Assembly (NCBI RefSeq): GCF_029931775.1
Contig: NC_079314.1
Coordinates: forward strand, 72,159,879-72,223,878
Origin: Euleptes europaea
Lineage: Eukaryota > Chordata > Lepidosauria > Squamata > Sphaerodactylidae
Reading direction: 5' to 3'
Length of the DNA stretch: 64,000 bases
Within the stretch, counting starts at the first letter, position 1, and every line of letters starts with the position of its first letter. Shown here piece after piece: positions 1 to 11,695 of the stretch. The translations under genes were made by a program, and so were the position numbers. The notes under the pieces are model-generated. The model saw nothing but the letters and a program-made list of their open reading frames with translations, was not told the origin of the DNA and made no database searches.

Positions 1-800
1 CGCGGCATGTCACTATAACCGGAAGTGCTGCCTCGCAAGGGGCCTTATACCACTCAAACTCTCAAGGCCCCTTGCAATGTGTTTACATTCGGAAGTGCTG
101 CATCGCAAGCAGCCCTTTACCACTCAAACCAGAAGTGCGCGATCCACTCAACTCTGAGTGCTGCTCTGATGGCTCAGTGGGCCCTCCCCTCGCTCTCCCC
201 CGGGCCAAGGCCAACAAGAAAAGTGGGCTCTCCAGCCATTCCGGCCCCGAACCATCCTCCCCCCCCAGCTTGCCTGTGACCCGTGTGGTGGGGCGATCCC
301 CCGCAGCTTGAAGCTGCTTGAGCGCTGGGAGCTCGTTTCACCATCTCCCCCTCACCTGGCTACCGTTGGCTTCTCCCTCCCCTCGCTCACCCCTGTATGT
401 GTGTGTGTGTGGAAGTGGGGCATTCCCCCGATTGCCGGGCCACTAGCATGGCCTGGTGAGCACATGTGTGAAAGTATGGAAGGGGGGGAGCCAAAATGCT
501 TCCCCCAATCGTGTGTGTGTGTGTGTGTGGAATGGGGGGGGAGCTGAGGTTTCCCCGCCGGGCCGCTAGCGCTGCCCAGTGAGTGTGAATGTGAAAGTGG
601 GGTGGGGGGAAGCTGAGAGAAGGCTTCCCAATTATGTGTGTGTGTTTGAAAGTGGGGAAGGGGTGGGAAGCATGTGTGAGTGCGTGTGTGAAAGTGGGGA
701 GGGGGAGAAGCTGAGAAGGCTTCCCCCAATCTCGTGTGTTCATGTGTGTGTGGGTGAAGCCTCCCTCCCTTTCCTTCCTTCCCTCTCTCCCTCCTCTGCA
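1..800. repeat. GC-rich tandem and simple-repeat block
   Basis: Two copies of a unit beginning GGAAGTGCTGC lie at 21 and 91 (period 70). From about 395 to 750, diverged units alternate (TG)n runs with GGAAGTGGGG-, GAAGCTGAGAAGGCTTCCC- and CCGGGCCGCTAGCGCTGCCC-like pieces, with two higher-order copies at about 430-460 and 555-580. Open frames here (rich in His, Thr, Pro) are translations of the repeat. I see no gene. Confidence 0.7.
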
Positions 801-819
801 TAGCCTCTCCTAGGGTCCA

Positions 820-1020
820 TAGAATCATAGAGTTGGAAGGGACCACCAGGGTCATCTAGTCCAACCCCCTGCACAATGCAGGAAATTAACAACTACCTCC
901 CCCCACATCCACAGTGACCCCAACCCTCCCCCTGCTATGCAGGATCCCACAATCAAAGCACTCCCGACAGATGGCCATCCAGCCTCTGCTTAAAGACCTC
1001 CAAAGACTCCAGGTGGTGGC
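820..1020 (-). mobile_element. CR1 LINE 3' end fragment
   Basis: Begins ATAGAATCATAGAGTTGG, the reverse complement of the CR1 terminal ATTCTATGAT repeats, followed by the CR1 3' region (CATCTAGTCCAACCCCCTGC). Truncated at its 5' side, as usual for CR1. Immediately followed by scraps of a TA-flanked miniature element (about 1007-1040). Confidence 0.8.
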
Positions 1021-1139
1021 TGGAGTCCTGGCAACCCTAGCCTCTCCCCCCTTCAACCCGGCCAGGAGATCTACAACTGGTATGGCCCCTGAATGATGTT
1101 ATAAATGGGCAAATGGCCCATGGCAGGAAAGAGGTTCCC

Positions 1140-1462
1140 CACCCCTGTTATAGAGGATCTGGGGACTTCAGCTGGCACAAAATGCAGCAGCCTGTTTGCT
1201 ACTGGGCTAATAGGAAGGACCATGTCTCATCTATTCTGAAGTATCTTCAATGGCCGTTTATTCATTTCTGGGTTCAGTTTAAGGTGCTGGTGCTTACCTT
1301 CACAGCTCTTCCAGCCCTGGGGCCTACACACTTGAAGGACCACTTCTCCTTGCATGCTCTCATGTCTCAGGATGTCTGTTGTGGGGAGGGGAAGGGAAGG
1401 TGGTTGTAAACCAGTATGATTTTCTCTTAAGTGGTAGAGAAAGTCAGCATATAAAAACTGTT
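1140..1462 (+). mobile_element. L2-like LINE reverse-transcriptase C-terminal scrap plus SINE tail
   Basis: 1150-1350 resembles the end of an L2-type reverse transcriptase (reads KMQQPVCYWANRKDHVSSI and FWVQFKVLVLTFTALPALGP, like the usual NAAARLLTG...HWLPVRFRAQFKVL). 1365-1462 matches the tail of the tRNA-derived SINE at 3344-3640 (TGTTGTGGGGAGGGGAAGGG ... AGAGAAAGTCAGCATATAAA). Confidence 0.6.
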
Positions 1463-1469
1463 AGGCCAA

Positions 1470-3340
1470 ATTTACACATAAAGCGCTTTTTAGGTCTTCT
1501 CTCACCATTGGTGTGCACATGAAAATCAGAAAGGCCACTTGGAATGCCCTTTTGACATCTTTCAAGACGGACTGGTTGTCATATAGGAAGACTGATTTAC
1601 CATCTTTTTTTCAGCCTTCCTGCGCTTTCCAATGCATGAGTGATTGTGCTGATTGTATTTTAAATGAGGATGGGACCTCTGTCAGGGAAGCAGCAGGTAC
1701 ATAGTCATTCTTGGACTAAGGCCATGATCTATTTGCTCCAGGGCATGGGAGCTGCCTGACTGGACCTTGGCAACTTTGAGAAAAATAGTGGCTGACTCAG
1801 CAACTGCTGCATGTTTCTCAAGACCCAAGAGTTTTCAAACAGCACAGAATCCTGCCAGATACACCTCTATAGAATACAATGAACCACTTACTTTAAAATG
1901 GTGCTACGGAAGTAGTCAGTGGCACGGCTCTGGAAAAATGGTGTAAGAGAGGCCTGAAACACTGAACTACCTAGTGATATATCACACTCAGAAAAGCCAC
2001 CCCAAATACATCTGTCTTGAAAGGAATTTCTTCTTTTTGTTACCTGTGGTGGAACAATTATCTCAAAGGAAACTTTAGGATCAATACTCCAGACATTATT
2101 TTGCCTATTCTTATGCAGTCTTTTCTAATGACTGCATACTCTTAATGAATATTCATTTAAAATATTTATACTCCATCAATATAACATTTTCAAAGTGGCT
2201 TAAAATGAAAGGTAAAACAATAGACAGCACAAAACAGACACATCCTCATTTAAAAATCTAATCATACCATGGGGAGTTTCATTTCTGTTAGCATAACCAA
2301 ACAGGGGCATAAGGGTTAAACACCCTCTCCTTTTTCATGCAACTCCATTTTTGAACCATGGCTGTACACATGTGCAATTTCCCTTTTACACACTGCCAGG
2401 TATCCAGGATCTTCATTGTGTCTGTTTGTACCTTAAGACTGATAGGGTTTGGGGGTAAAAAGGAATGTGATAGGTTTGGTTTACTGTGCAAATAAGTCCA
2501 AAACAGGAATGTACAGTTGATGCTTGACTGCAAATGTAAACAATGAGAAGGTATGTGCACACATCTTATATTTTATAGCTTGGCAGGTCAAAATCCATTT
2601 GCCAATCTAAAGTTGTTTCATGAGGAAAATCTGTACAGTGAAGGTTCTTTAAGGATTTAGTAATTTCTATGGCCAAAGGGTAATTTCATATTTGAGAGGT
2701 CTCCTTTCTTTCAAATGAGTTTTCTTGATTCTAACAGTGATACTAGAATAACGTAACATTAAAAAATATCCATGTGACAGGATCAATCATACCAGGGGTA
2801 AAAATGATAAGATACATGTGAGGCATATCTTCTAGCTAGGAAGGACCTCCTCTCTCAGGATTTATTGCCATCCTTATTGAACTTCTAAAAAGCATGCAAG
2901 CGAGGGCCAAAACACACGATATGAAATCCACGTCAGGATGCGGGTTCCCAACCTGATTCACAGTTATGCATGCTAGAGGGGACAGACCTTCAAAAAGCTC
3001 TCTGTTTAGCTGCAACTGGGACATGGGGGAGGGAGAGGGTTCAGGCTTCCCTTCTGCAGCATTTACACCAGACAGATGGGGGGAAAGGGAGGCCCTGTTT
3101 CCCCCTTGCTCTTTCATGTGCCCTTGGATGGACCCATTGTGACAGATGAGGTGGCTGTTTCCGGTGGCAAAAACACCTGAACTGGCTCAAGATTTGCAGG
3201 TAATACACAGATCTTAGCCCTTCATTCAACTAAACTCTCATGCTTGATATTCATCAGCAAACTCTTTAATGCTAGGGTTGATTCTCACTTGACGCCTGCC
3301 ACTTTAAGTGCCTGGGGACAAATCTGGGATTTTATCCTCA
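1470..3340. other. Upstream intergenic sequence, nothing assigned
   Basis: AT-rich sequence without convincing coding, RNA or promoter signals. Short open frames here have no family resemblance. Parts at 1500-1720 may continue the degraded L2 copy. Confidence 0.5.
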
Positions 3341-3343
3341 GGG

Positions 3344-3640
3344 CCAGCGTGGTGTAATAGTGAAGAGTGGTGGTTTGGAGCTGTAGACTCTAATCTGGAG
3401 AACCCGGTTTGATTCCCCGCTCCTCCACATGAGTGGCGGACGCTAATCTGGTGAACCGGGTTGGTTTCTCCGCTCCTACACACGAAGGCAGCTGGGTGAC
3501 CTTGGGCTAGTCACAGCTCTCTTAGAGCCCTCTCGGCCCTACCTACCTCACAGGGTGTCTGCTGTGGGGAGGGGAAGGTGATTGTAAACAGATTTGATTC
3601 TTAAGCGATAGAGAAAGTTGGCATATAAAAACCATCTCCT
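3344..3640 (+). mobile_element. tRNA-derived SINE, long form
   Basis: Starts CCAGCGTGGTGTAATAGTGA (A-box-like) with a B-box-like GGTTTGATTCCCC, an internally repeated segment (CTAATCTGG...GGTT twice) and an end like GAGAAAGTTGGCATATAAA, an L2/CR1-like tail. The same family in shorter form occurs at 11515, 16960, 33410, 33850 and 62908. Confidence 0.75.
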
Positions 3641-3889
3641 CTACTTTTCTCCTCTGTCTGTCGGAAGCCACTACAAGTGGAGAAAAGGGGCTGCCTAAAA
3701 TCCCAAAAATGGGCACGAAGGCTTTTTTCCCCCAATGCAAAGCTGGATTCCATCACTTGCAAACTGAGGAGTTACAGCCACACATGCCTATGTGAAGCAG
3801 CAGTCGCAACAAGGTGCTGTGCAGTCAGGATAAGTGCAGCAGGTTCTCGGTGCCCAACCAGAGTTTCTGCATCATGAAGGACTATTTGA

Positions 3890-4260
3890 CCTCAGCCTCC
3901 CGCTCCTGTATTCTCTCCTCTCCTTCTCGACGATAACCAATTTGCCAACCTAGAGCGGTGCAGTTGCGGGGCACAGACCCTAGGGGGCGCCGTCGAGCTT
4001 CCAGGCGCCTTGTCCCTGACGCTCTCCACGGGCTTCGACCTGATTCTTGACCCGTCTAGTTCCGCCTGGGCAGCGGCCGCCACGGCGGCGTCCTCCGGGC
4101 GCATGCGCAGCTGCGCCCCGCCCCCCGCCGCTCACTCCGGCATATAGCGACCAAGCCGCCGGAGGAGGAGTCGAGTCGGTAGGCGTCGTGTTTGTCGCGG
4201 TTGCCTCCGGTAGGGAACGGATTTGCTAGGCTGGGCAGGTAAGCCTCTGTTCCCACCGCT
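3890..4260. promoter_or_regulatory. CpG island promoter of RAB3IP with NRF1-type and GC-box motifs
   Basis: This is the only clearly CpG-dense stretch in the first 16 kb. It contains a palindromic GCGCATGCGC at 4099-4108, which is the NRF1 consensus core, followed by a CCCCGCCCCC-type GC box at about 4115-4126. No clear TATA box is seen. The layout is typical of a housekeeping promoter. CpG promoters are often bidirectional, and the gene expected upstream in other vertebrates (BEST3, from memory) points away, but nothing in the window shows a leftward transcript. Confidence 0.75.
4140..4238 (+). other. RAB3IP: Likely non-coding first exon (5' UTR) of RAB3IP
   Basis: GC-rich segment at the right side of the CpG island that ends in CAG followed by a good donor (GTAAGC at 4239). 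It precedes the exon holding the start codon by one long intron, as expected for this gene. The transcription start is a guess, since no transcript data are available; the left border could lie anywhere between about 4110 and 4180. Confidence 0.55.
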
Positions 4261-5394
4261 CCCCTTTGCTGCCTGCTTCCTTTGGGCATCCTAGCAGTAC
4301 CTGTGGGCTTCCCTCCGGAGCCCACCTGGGGCATCCCTGCGCCTCTTTCGCAACCCGTCCACTTGCAAGCCCGCTGCTCCCAGCGAGACAAGGCGTGTGT
4401 CTTGGGGCCTTCTCTTCTGCAAGCGTCTCCCCAGGCACCCATTGCACGGACAGAGGCTAGTTTCTTCCTCTACTTAAATATATATATATATATATATATA
4501 TATGCAATTCTCTTCCTCTGCCTCCCCCAACCCCGTCCAGACTCATTATGCTCGTTTTGGAAGAGTGTAGCAATAAAGCTCTATTGATCTTTAATAGTTT
4601 TCTGTATGGGGTAGTTCATACCTTGGAGTCACCTTGCTTGCTTGCTGTTAGGGTGACCCCCCCCCCCAGTTTTCAGTTATGGCTGTAGGTGTGTGTTGCC
4701 TGTGTTGATGAGTGTGAGTTCAAAAAATATTGTGGCACTAATTGATTAATGTGATGTTATAGATGATACAACATGAATTAGTAGATGATGCATGGTGACT
4801 ACCACAACTGCATCCTTTTATTTTAGATTCCCCAGTGCTGGTCTGGATATCAGTGTCTGTAATTTTCTTGTGGGGAGTCGGCACCACCGTCTGCTGATCC
4901 TTTCTCCGGCCATCTAGAAACCTATAGCTACCCCTCAGCTCTAGTATACAACCCTCTCCATTGTGCAGGCATTTTTATGATGTTTCACTCTAGCAACCTA
5001 AAGCTGTTTGCCAGAAACCCATTCCTATGAATTAGCCCTACAGCCTGTAAACAAGTGTTAACACCCCACAGTAACAATAATGTCTAGTTTCTCAAATTTA
5101 GTATGTTTAGTGACATTTGTGGATGTTATTAGTTGTCTTCTGACCCATATATTATTAATTTATTGATTCTATTTCTTGCCCTATTCCTTTCTAGCACCCT
5201 TTGTCCTCTTCTCTGCATTCCTGAAAACCTTAATATTGAAGGTAGAATAGATTATACAAATCGAGTAATGCAATATAATTAGCATATTCTCAGCTGAGGT
5301 TTTGATTATTTGATCTGGATGTTTTATGTACAGTATAGAGCGCTGTGCATAATATATAAATAGTTTAAGAGTTTGAAGCAACATTTCTTAAGCC

Positions 5395-5600
5395 CTGACC
5401 TAGATGGCCCAGGTTAGCCTGATCTCAGAAGAAGGGTCAGCCCTGGTTAGTACCAAGGAGACCACCAAGGAATACCAGGGTCAGTATGCAGAGGAAGTCA
5501 GTAGCAAACCACCTCTGTTAGTCTCTTGCTTTGAAAATTCTACTGGGTTGCCATAAGTTGGCTGCGACTTGACAGCACCTTACACACATACACACACACA
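5395..5600 (+). mobile_element. 5S-rRNA-derived SINE with Bov-B-like tail
   Basis: The head TGGCCCAGGTTAGCCTGATC and GGGTCAGCCCTGGTTAGTAC follow 5S rRNA (GCCTGATCTCG..., GGGCCTGGTTAGTACTTGGATGGGAGACC), including the internal pol III promoter region. The tail GGGTTGCCATAAGTTGGCTG, CGACTTGACAGCAC is Bov-B-like and ends in CA repeats. This matches the class known as 5S-Sauria SINEs. Confidence 0.88.
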
Positions 5601-7431
5601 TTTCTTAAAGAGTAGTTGAAATTATGTGTGGTAGTGGTTGTTAAAAATCTGACCGTACTTAAATGTGAAATCATTGTAGTGAGAGTCATAAGTTTGTTCT
5701 GAAGTTAAACTTGTCTGTCAAGAAAACATTGCCTAAAGTCCTGAGCTGAAGATTTGACCCATTCAGAATCATAAGGCATAATGCATTTCTGTTTCTAATT
5801 ATACATTGTAATGTCTAGAATTGTTTTCCTATAATAGAATAGAATCCTCTTGATTGGAGGTTAAATGCCTTGCAACTGGAGAGTACTAATCCTGTTGTAG
5901 TGCTACAGATTTAAGAAAATAGTATTATGAAACTGAGGTTAAATTGGACCAACAAAATAAAAAGAGCATGTGTTTCTTGTGGCTTGTGTGTAGTGAAACA
6001 ACTATGTGAAATACTTCTGGAGCTGTATTTCCCCCCATAGATTACCGTAGGCCCAGATTTATTTCTTTACAACCTTTCCATACCTAAATCTTCTCATCAA
6101 CTCTTCCTTGTGGGAGTTGTTGTTAATTCTGGAAGACATGTAAGAGAAAATATATTTGGGCATGAAAATTTTGGGTCGTTAGTTTGAAAATTACTTTTGG
6201 CACAGATGATGCATTTGAATTTCATTACCCACTACCATAGTTATATCTATTATACATGAAACAAAGGGGGGTAGCCTGAAAAAAAAGAAGCAGAATCATG
6301 CTGCCTTATCATTTTGTTCTGACAGTTCATGTATGTTTTATGTATTTTGTGCACGGCCGCATCTATCCTTTTGTCTTATTTCCTTTCAGGGGAGGCAGAG
6401 TTCTGTTACGCTAGGTTAACATTACCTTGAGAATAAAGGCAGATAAATAATTTAATCCTAGTCATTACACTTTTAATAAATAACTAATGTGTGTCTAACT
6501 TTCAGGGGATACTGAATACTTAAAATCTTGCTTAAGGGAATAACATTTGCCGGAGAATATTCCAACGTAACTCATTTTCACTAGTACAAAACCTTATACA
6601 TGAGAGCTCTTTGCCATCCTTCACATAGATGACTTTTAATGATTTTTAAAAAAATGCTAGCAATGCTTTTGTGTATTCTAATAATACTGTAATTGAAGAA
6701 GTAAGCGGATTGCATAGCTGTGTCCCAGACAAATTCACTTTGTCTGATGCAAGAGGTGGCCATTATTAGGTTATGATATGCTGGGCCTGGCTTACTGACT
6801 CTCCATCATCAGCATTCTCTCTCAAATCCTCTGGGCTTTTATTTCTGATTTTCTTGCGAGTCAATCCACAAGCGCTGGAGTAAGTTTGGGCAGGGTTCTT
6901 TTTGCACATCTGCCCTCCCTCTGTATTTTCACAGTGGTGGAGTCAGTTTATTTTCTTCCACATGTTGTTTAAATCATTAAGATTTTCAAGGGATGGTGTT
7001 GTCATCATTGGTGTCATTACACCCCTTTTTTACTTTTAATTGAATCTTTATTTTTTACAACAGCATGAAACATACACTCCCCATACATAATCATTACTCC
7101 ATATCTATAACAAGATCCTTGTCAACTTCCCCACTGGAGCAGAGATAGAACATTCTGTAATAACATCTCTTAAACAATAGATCTTGAAAGTGATTAGGTC
7201 TTTAACATCTGAAATACATACATTTATACTGCCCCCTTTTTACTTTTTGTGCATGCTTGTATCAATATATTGGCTGCATTTTTTTAAAAAGGTACTGAAA
7301 CATCGATGTATTGATATACTGCAGTAATAGTATGTCATGCAGTTTCTCTGAATGCCCAGCTTTCATATATAAAAAAGTAAGTATATAGAATTGTTAAAGA
7401 TTTTCTGTTCCTTTGCTCCATTACCAATCAA

Positions 7432-7690
7432 AAAGGAGACTGCAACCAAAAAAATCAGAAGGAGACTGGGCAGGACAGCCACGAAGGAGCTAGAAAAGAT
7501 TATTAAGTATAAGGTTGTGTCGCTGGTGACCAAGATCAAGACAATTAATACTATTGTATGAATTACTGTGCATAGGTGTGAAAGTTGGGCAGTGAAGAAA
7601 GCTGACAGGAAGAAAGTTGATTCCTTTGGAATGTGGTGTTGGAGAGTTTTATGGATACAATCGTGTCATTACAAGTGTATCAATGTATTG
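7432..7690 (+). mobile_element. Bov-B/RTE LINE fragment
   Basis: GGAGACTGGGCAGGACAGCC, AAGGTTGTGTCGCTGGTGAC and GAAGAAAGCTGACAGGAAGA are degraded copies of the Bov-B reverse-transcriptase end region. Truncated at both sides; a hAT element follows immediately. Confidence 0.8.
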
Positions 7691-7701
7691 ATGGTTTAGA
7701 G

Positions 7702-7988
7702 CAGTGGTTCCCAACCTTTTTTTGACCAGGGACCACTAGGACTTTTTAGTTCGGTGCAGGGACCCCATGGTTCAAAATAAAAATTCCAAGAATTTTAAAA
7801 TAAACTTTAATCATAACTGTCAGTTAAACATTAAACTTAGAATAATATTTGAATATATATATATTTATAATAGAGAACTTTTAATTGAAAATATTAATTT
7901 ATTATGGGTTTATAACTTTCTTTCACGGACCTTAATTTAGTTCTCGCGGACCCCTGGGCGTCCACGGACCCCTGGTTGGGAACCAGTG
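7702..7988. mobile_element. hAT-type non-autonomous DNA transposon with 8-bp duplication
   Basis: Terminal inverted repeats CAGTGGTTCCCAACC (left) and GGTTGGGAACCAGTG (right) enclose 287 bp of AT-rich sequence without a coding frame. The element is flanked by a perfect 8-bp direct repeat GTTTAGAG at 7694-7701 and 7989-7996, as expected for hAT insertion. Confidence 0.92.
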
Positions 7989-8894
7989 GTTTAGAGCCTT
8001 TAAAAAATGAAATAACTCGTTTTCTGGGCGGTGGGGAGAAGGAGTGGTTTGACAATAACAACAGTCCTGTCATCGAAAAGTAGGCTGGAGGTGCATGGGA
8101 GTAGGTGGGATGAAGAAAACTGAGAAACATTATGCACGAGGAAAAAGTTGATTAAAATTGGCTCCCAGAAAAAGACTGGGATAAAAGTGGTCTCCAAAAA
8201 AAAAAAAAAAAACCCCTGGGGAGGGGGGGGGGGACAAGTGAAAACTAAAGGCACAAAAAATGCCTGTAGGAATCAGGGGATAAACTGAAACAATATGGGA
8301 CTGGGACAGGAAAAAACCTAGGAGGAAAAGCCCTGTCTCTTGGGGTCTCCCCAGTGCTGCCATGCTCCCTTAATGCACAGAGCAATGGCTTCTTTGTTTC
8401 CCTTCACTAGGTATTCTGTATCTGGACTGAGAAGCTGGTGGCTGTTGGAGAAACTAAGTGAAGTGGAGGCAGTGGTAATGTGGGAAGAAAAGGGCTTTTT
8501 AGTTATCATTTGGGTTATTCAGGATGAAGCTATTTTAGACTCTTGATCATGTGTTGTGATTCTGCACTGATGTAAAGGCAGGACGGTAGATAAAAGAACA
8601 TTAAATCTTGTTCCTTGCAAAGTGTATGCTTAAATAGCAGATTCAGTGGTATCTTTAAACATTAGTTTTAGGACTTCGATGAATAACAGTTTGCTCTCCT
8701 TACGCTGTTTTGAATGCCTCGAATAAGCTGTATGCTTCAGTTATGAGCAGTTGAGGTTGCTCTCTCTGCTGGCTTGTTTTCTGTCTTAAGTCATTTTGGC
8801 TTACAGTATGCTGGTATTTTATGTCCCTGAAGCAAGGGGGGGAAAGAACTAAGGAGAAACTTATAAAAACCGTTGCTGCTGTTTAACTTGTGAA

Positions 8895-9070
8895 ATTGCC
8901 TTGTACTAAGTCAGACCATTTGTTCCTCTAGCTCAACATTGTCTACTCTGATTAGCAGATCTCCTGGATCTCAGTCAGTTGTTTTGCCTGTCAACTATTC
9001 CCTGAGATTCTTTAACTGGAGGGGCCTGGGATTTGAACCTGAGTCTTTTGGAATGGAAAACATGTATTGT
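8895..9070 (-). mobile_element. Degraded tRNA-derived SINE (second family)
   Basis: Reverse-strand copy of the family at 18161: CCTTGTACTAAGTCAGACCA corresponds to its 3' end and GGGATTTGAACCTGAGTC to its B box. Old and much diverged. Confidence 0.6.
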
Positions 9071-11514
9071 GCCTTATAATTATGGCCCCTTGCTGTGGTA
9101 TGTAGTTTTGTATATTTTAAGTTTTTTTGCTTTTGTCCTTAATAACATAATGGTGTCTTTCCTCCTGATTGGCTATGAAAGAAATGTTTGGTATCAATGA
9201 AAGCGTTGAGGCCTAAGGTCTAAAATAATAGTATCTGGAGGAAAGGCATATATGATGGAGTCGAATATTAACATCTCCTGGCTTATATACATTAATGAAT
9301 TGTTGTTCAGAATGTTTAGAAGTCTCATTTTGGGGGGTGGGGTTGGAGAAAGCAAAGTTACATCTATACCTACAGTACTAGATTATTAAAATATTGTAGC
9401 CAAGTGTTTGAATTTTATAAAACTGCTTAAACCACATAGAAACTGGTCATTGTTTGAAATGGAAATAAGTCATAACATTTTCATTTTAAAATGTACCTCT
9501 TTTTTAATTTTTTAACGTGCACTTATATTGTTTTTCTTTTTCAATGATACTATCGTGATTAAAACATAATCATATTACAGACTGTTTCTTTGAGAACAAT
9601 AATTTCGGAAGCACCATGATCTAATTTCCCCTAAATACCTTACTTTGATTTTCATGTTAGTAAGAAGTTGTCCTATACTGGGCCAGCTTCTGTTGGGTTG
9701 GTGATGTGAAATCTCTTGAGACTGACAAAACAGCATTCTGTACCGAGCTTTAAAAGATGAAACTTTATAAATTGTTTTCAGAAAGTATCAGCTTTTACTT
9801 CTTTCTGTGTGTATTCTTCTGCTACAGAAATTATCCAGAGAAGTACTTCAAATTATACTTCTGTGTCTGGAGAAAACAATTAGTCCCGTAGAGTGTAAAT
9901 GTACTTTTTGAAAGAAAGTTCCATATGGCAGAGATGTGCATTTAGCTACTGGCAAGATCTGAGACATCATTAGTTAATGGGTTGTGATGAACGCATGCAT
10001 GTATGCTAGTAATACTCCCCCCCACTCTTACAAAAAAGATGGAATTCATACACTAGACAGTATATGAATATTTAACTAAAAGAAAGGTGTGTGTTAGTTG
10101 TATATAAACATTTAAAACTAGAACAAAAAATCAATTGCAGCGGGTGAACATTCTTCAAGGCTAGTTTTTTGGGCAAGCTGTTAGTGTTTTAATGAAGACA
10201 GTGTCTGTCTGCTGGCTGGGTACAAGGACTAGTGATGAAAAAAACTGACAGATTCTGGGAAAGTCTCCAGAATTTTTCTTGAGTATATTAAAATAAAAGA
10301 GGTCTTTGTGGATTCCCCCTCCCTAGTAGATGCTAAGAGATTATCGAGCCATTCTTTTGCTTAGAACTGATTTGAAATCTTGTTTTTCTTTGCTGTGAAG
10401 TGAGGTTAGTTTGGAAGCTATATGTTCAGGGTAGCTACAGTAAGTGCTGATTTAAATGTGGGTTTTTGCCTAGCTGATTCTTTATTGGTATATACTTTGT
10501 ACTGTAAATTAGTTATGCATGGAATTTGGGTCAGTTGGAATACAAAATCTAGCTCTGAATAACAAAGAGATGGTTAGGGCATCCCTTGTGGTGTTAGCAG
10601 TCCATGATGTGTATACACAGTCCATATCCCTGGCAATTAATCCCATGTATCTAAAAATACAATATCTAGCCCTAAATTGGATGCTTTGGCCCCAAGATAC
10701 ATTGTCCAATTAATCACATGTTTTTAAGGGTGCAGTCTGGGCAGGACATTAGAATAAAACTGGATTGGAAAGAACAGTTATTGGTATATATTAGAAGTGA
10801 AAAAAACAACAGTGAATTAACGCGCAGTGTATTAGAGAAGGTTGTGGAACAGTTAACGTTGCTAGGAAATGGAGAAGTTTTCTATGGAACGATCACTATT
10901 GACATATTAACTATAAAAGGAGAGTGACTGTAGGTGATTTCTGTTACGAGCTATATGAGTTTTGTGTTTTAAAGGCAACCGCACACACTCTCTCCAAAGG
11001 TTTTGGTGTATGACTTTCAAATGTAAGTGTGGGCTTACATACTGAGCCCCTCCACCCCCCAATTCTGACTAGGTATGGGTACATGTCCTTTTTATGAAAG
11101 TAAGATTGGCGTTTCCTTCGCACCAGTGTCATCCTTGGACAACTGTGCTCTTGTCTCTGACATCTTCAGGTCACCAGAAGCTATTGGGATACAAGTCCAA
11201 CCTGTTTGGTCTTCAGAGAGACTTCCCTTAGTTTGCAGCTTTTAATAACCCTGAGTCTGAAGTATGTTTAGGAGGTTATCTCAGGGCATTAAATCAGGTA
11301 AACAAGCTGTGAGTGATTTTAATATCATAACTTTCCCTTTGTTTATAGAATTAAAACATAAATTGTTCTTTGTTTTTTACAACTTCCCGACACTTTGATA
11401 GGGATCTCAGTGTTTTGAAGGAAGACTTTCCTTTTCTTGTGGTGCTTTCTTGCACTGTGCTTAAATGGCCTCTCATTTACATCTACAAATGTAAAACCAG
11501 CTTGTAAAACTCAG

Positions 11515-11695
11515 ACACTGTGGTTAGAGGTCAAAATGTAACTTGGGAGACCCAGGTTCACACCTCTGCTCTTCCAGGAAGTTTGCTGGGCGGCTAGTCT
11601 ACTTTTACTGGATTGTTGTGAGGATAAAATGGAGGGGAGGGAATTTGTTCAGCACACTGAGCTCCTTGGATGTGGGATAAAAAAATCAACTGAAA
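11515..11695 (+). mobile_element. tRNA-derived SINE, short form
   Basis: Has GGGAGACCCAGGTTCACACC (B-box region) and TTGTTGTGAGGATAAAATGG near the tail, followed by a degraded GGATAAAA end. A scrap of the same tail lies at 13225-13280. Confidence 0.7.

Noticed and set aside
352-855. 167-codon reverse frame rich in His, Thr and Pro
   Set aside because: It is the translation of the (TG)n-containing tandem repeat; composition and periodicity are those of the repeat.
1086-1147. hAT element end (GGTTCCCCACCCCTG)
   Set aside because: Only one terminus is recognisable and no partner or 8-bp duplication could be found, so no element is called.
5405-5500. Functional 5S rRNA gene
   Set aside because: The similarity covers only part of 5S rRNA, is diverged, and is followed by a Bov-B-like tail and CA run, so it is a SINE; the same holds for the other four copies.
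10509-10713. Overlapping open frames of about 65 codons on both strands, suggesting a gene or palindrome
   Set aside because: Only a loose direct repeat (ATCTAGC(T/C)CT about 116 bases apart) is present; no domain and no splice sites.
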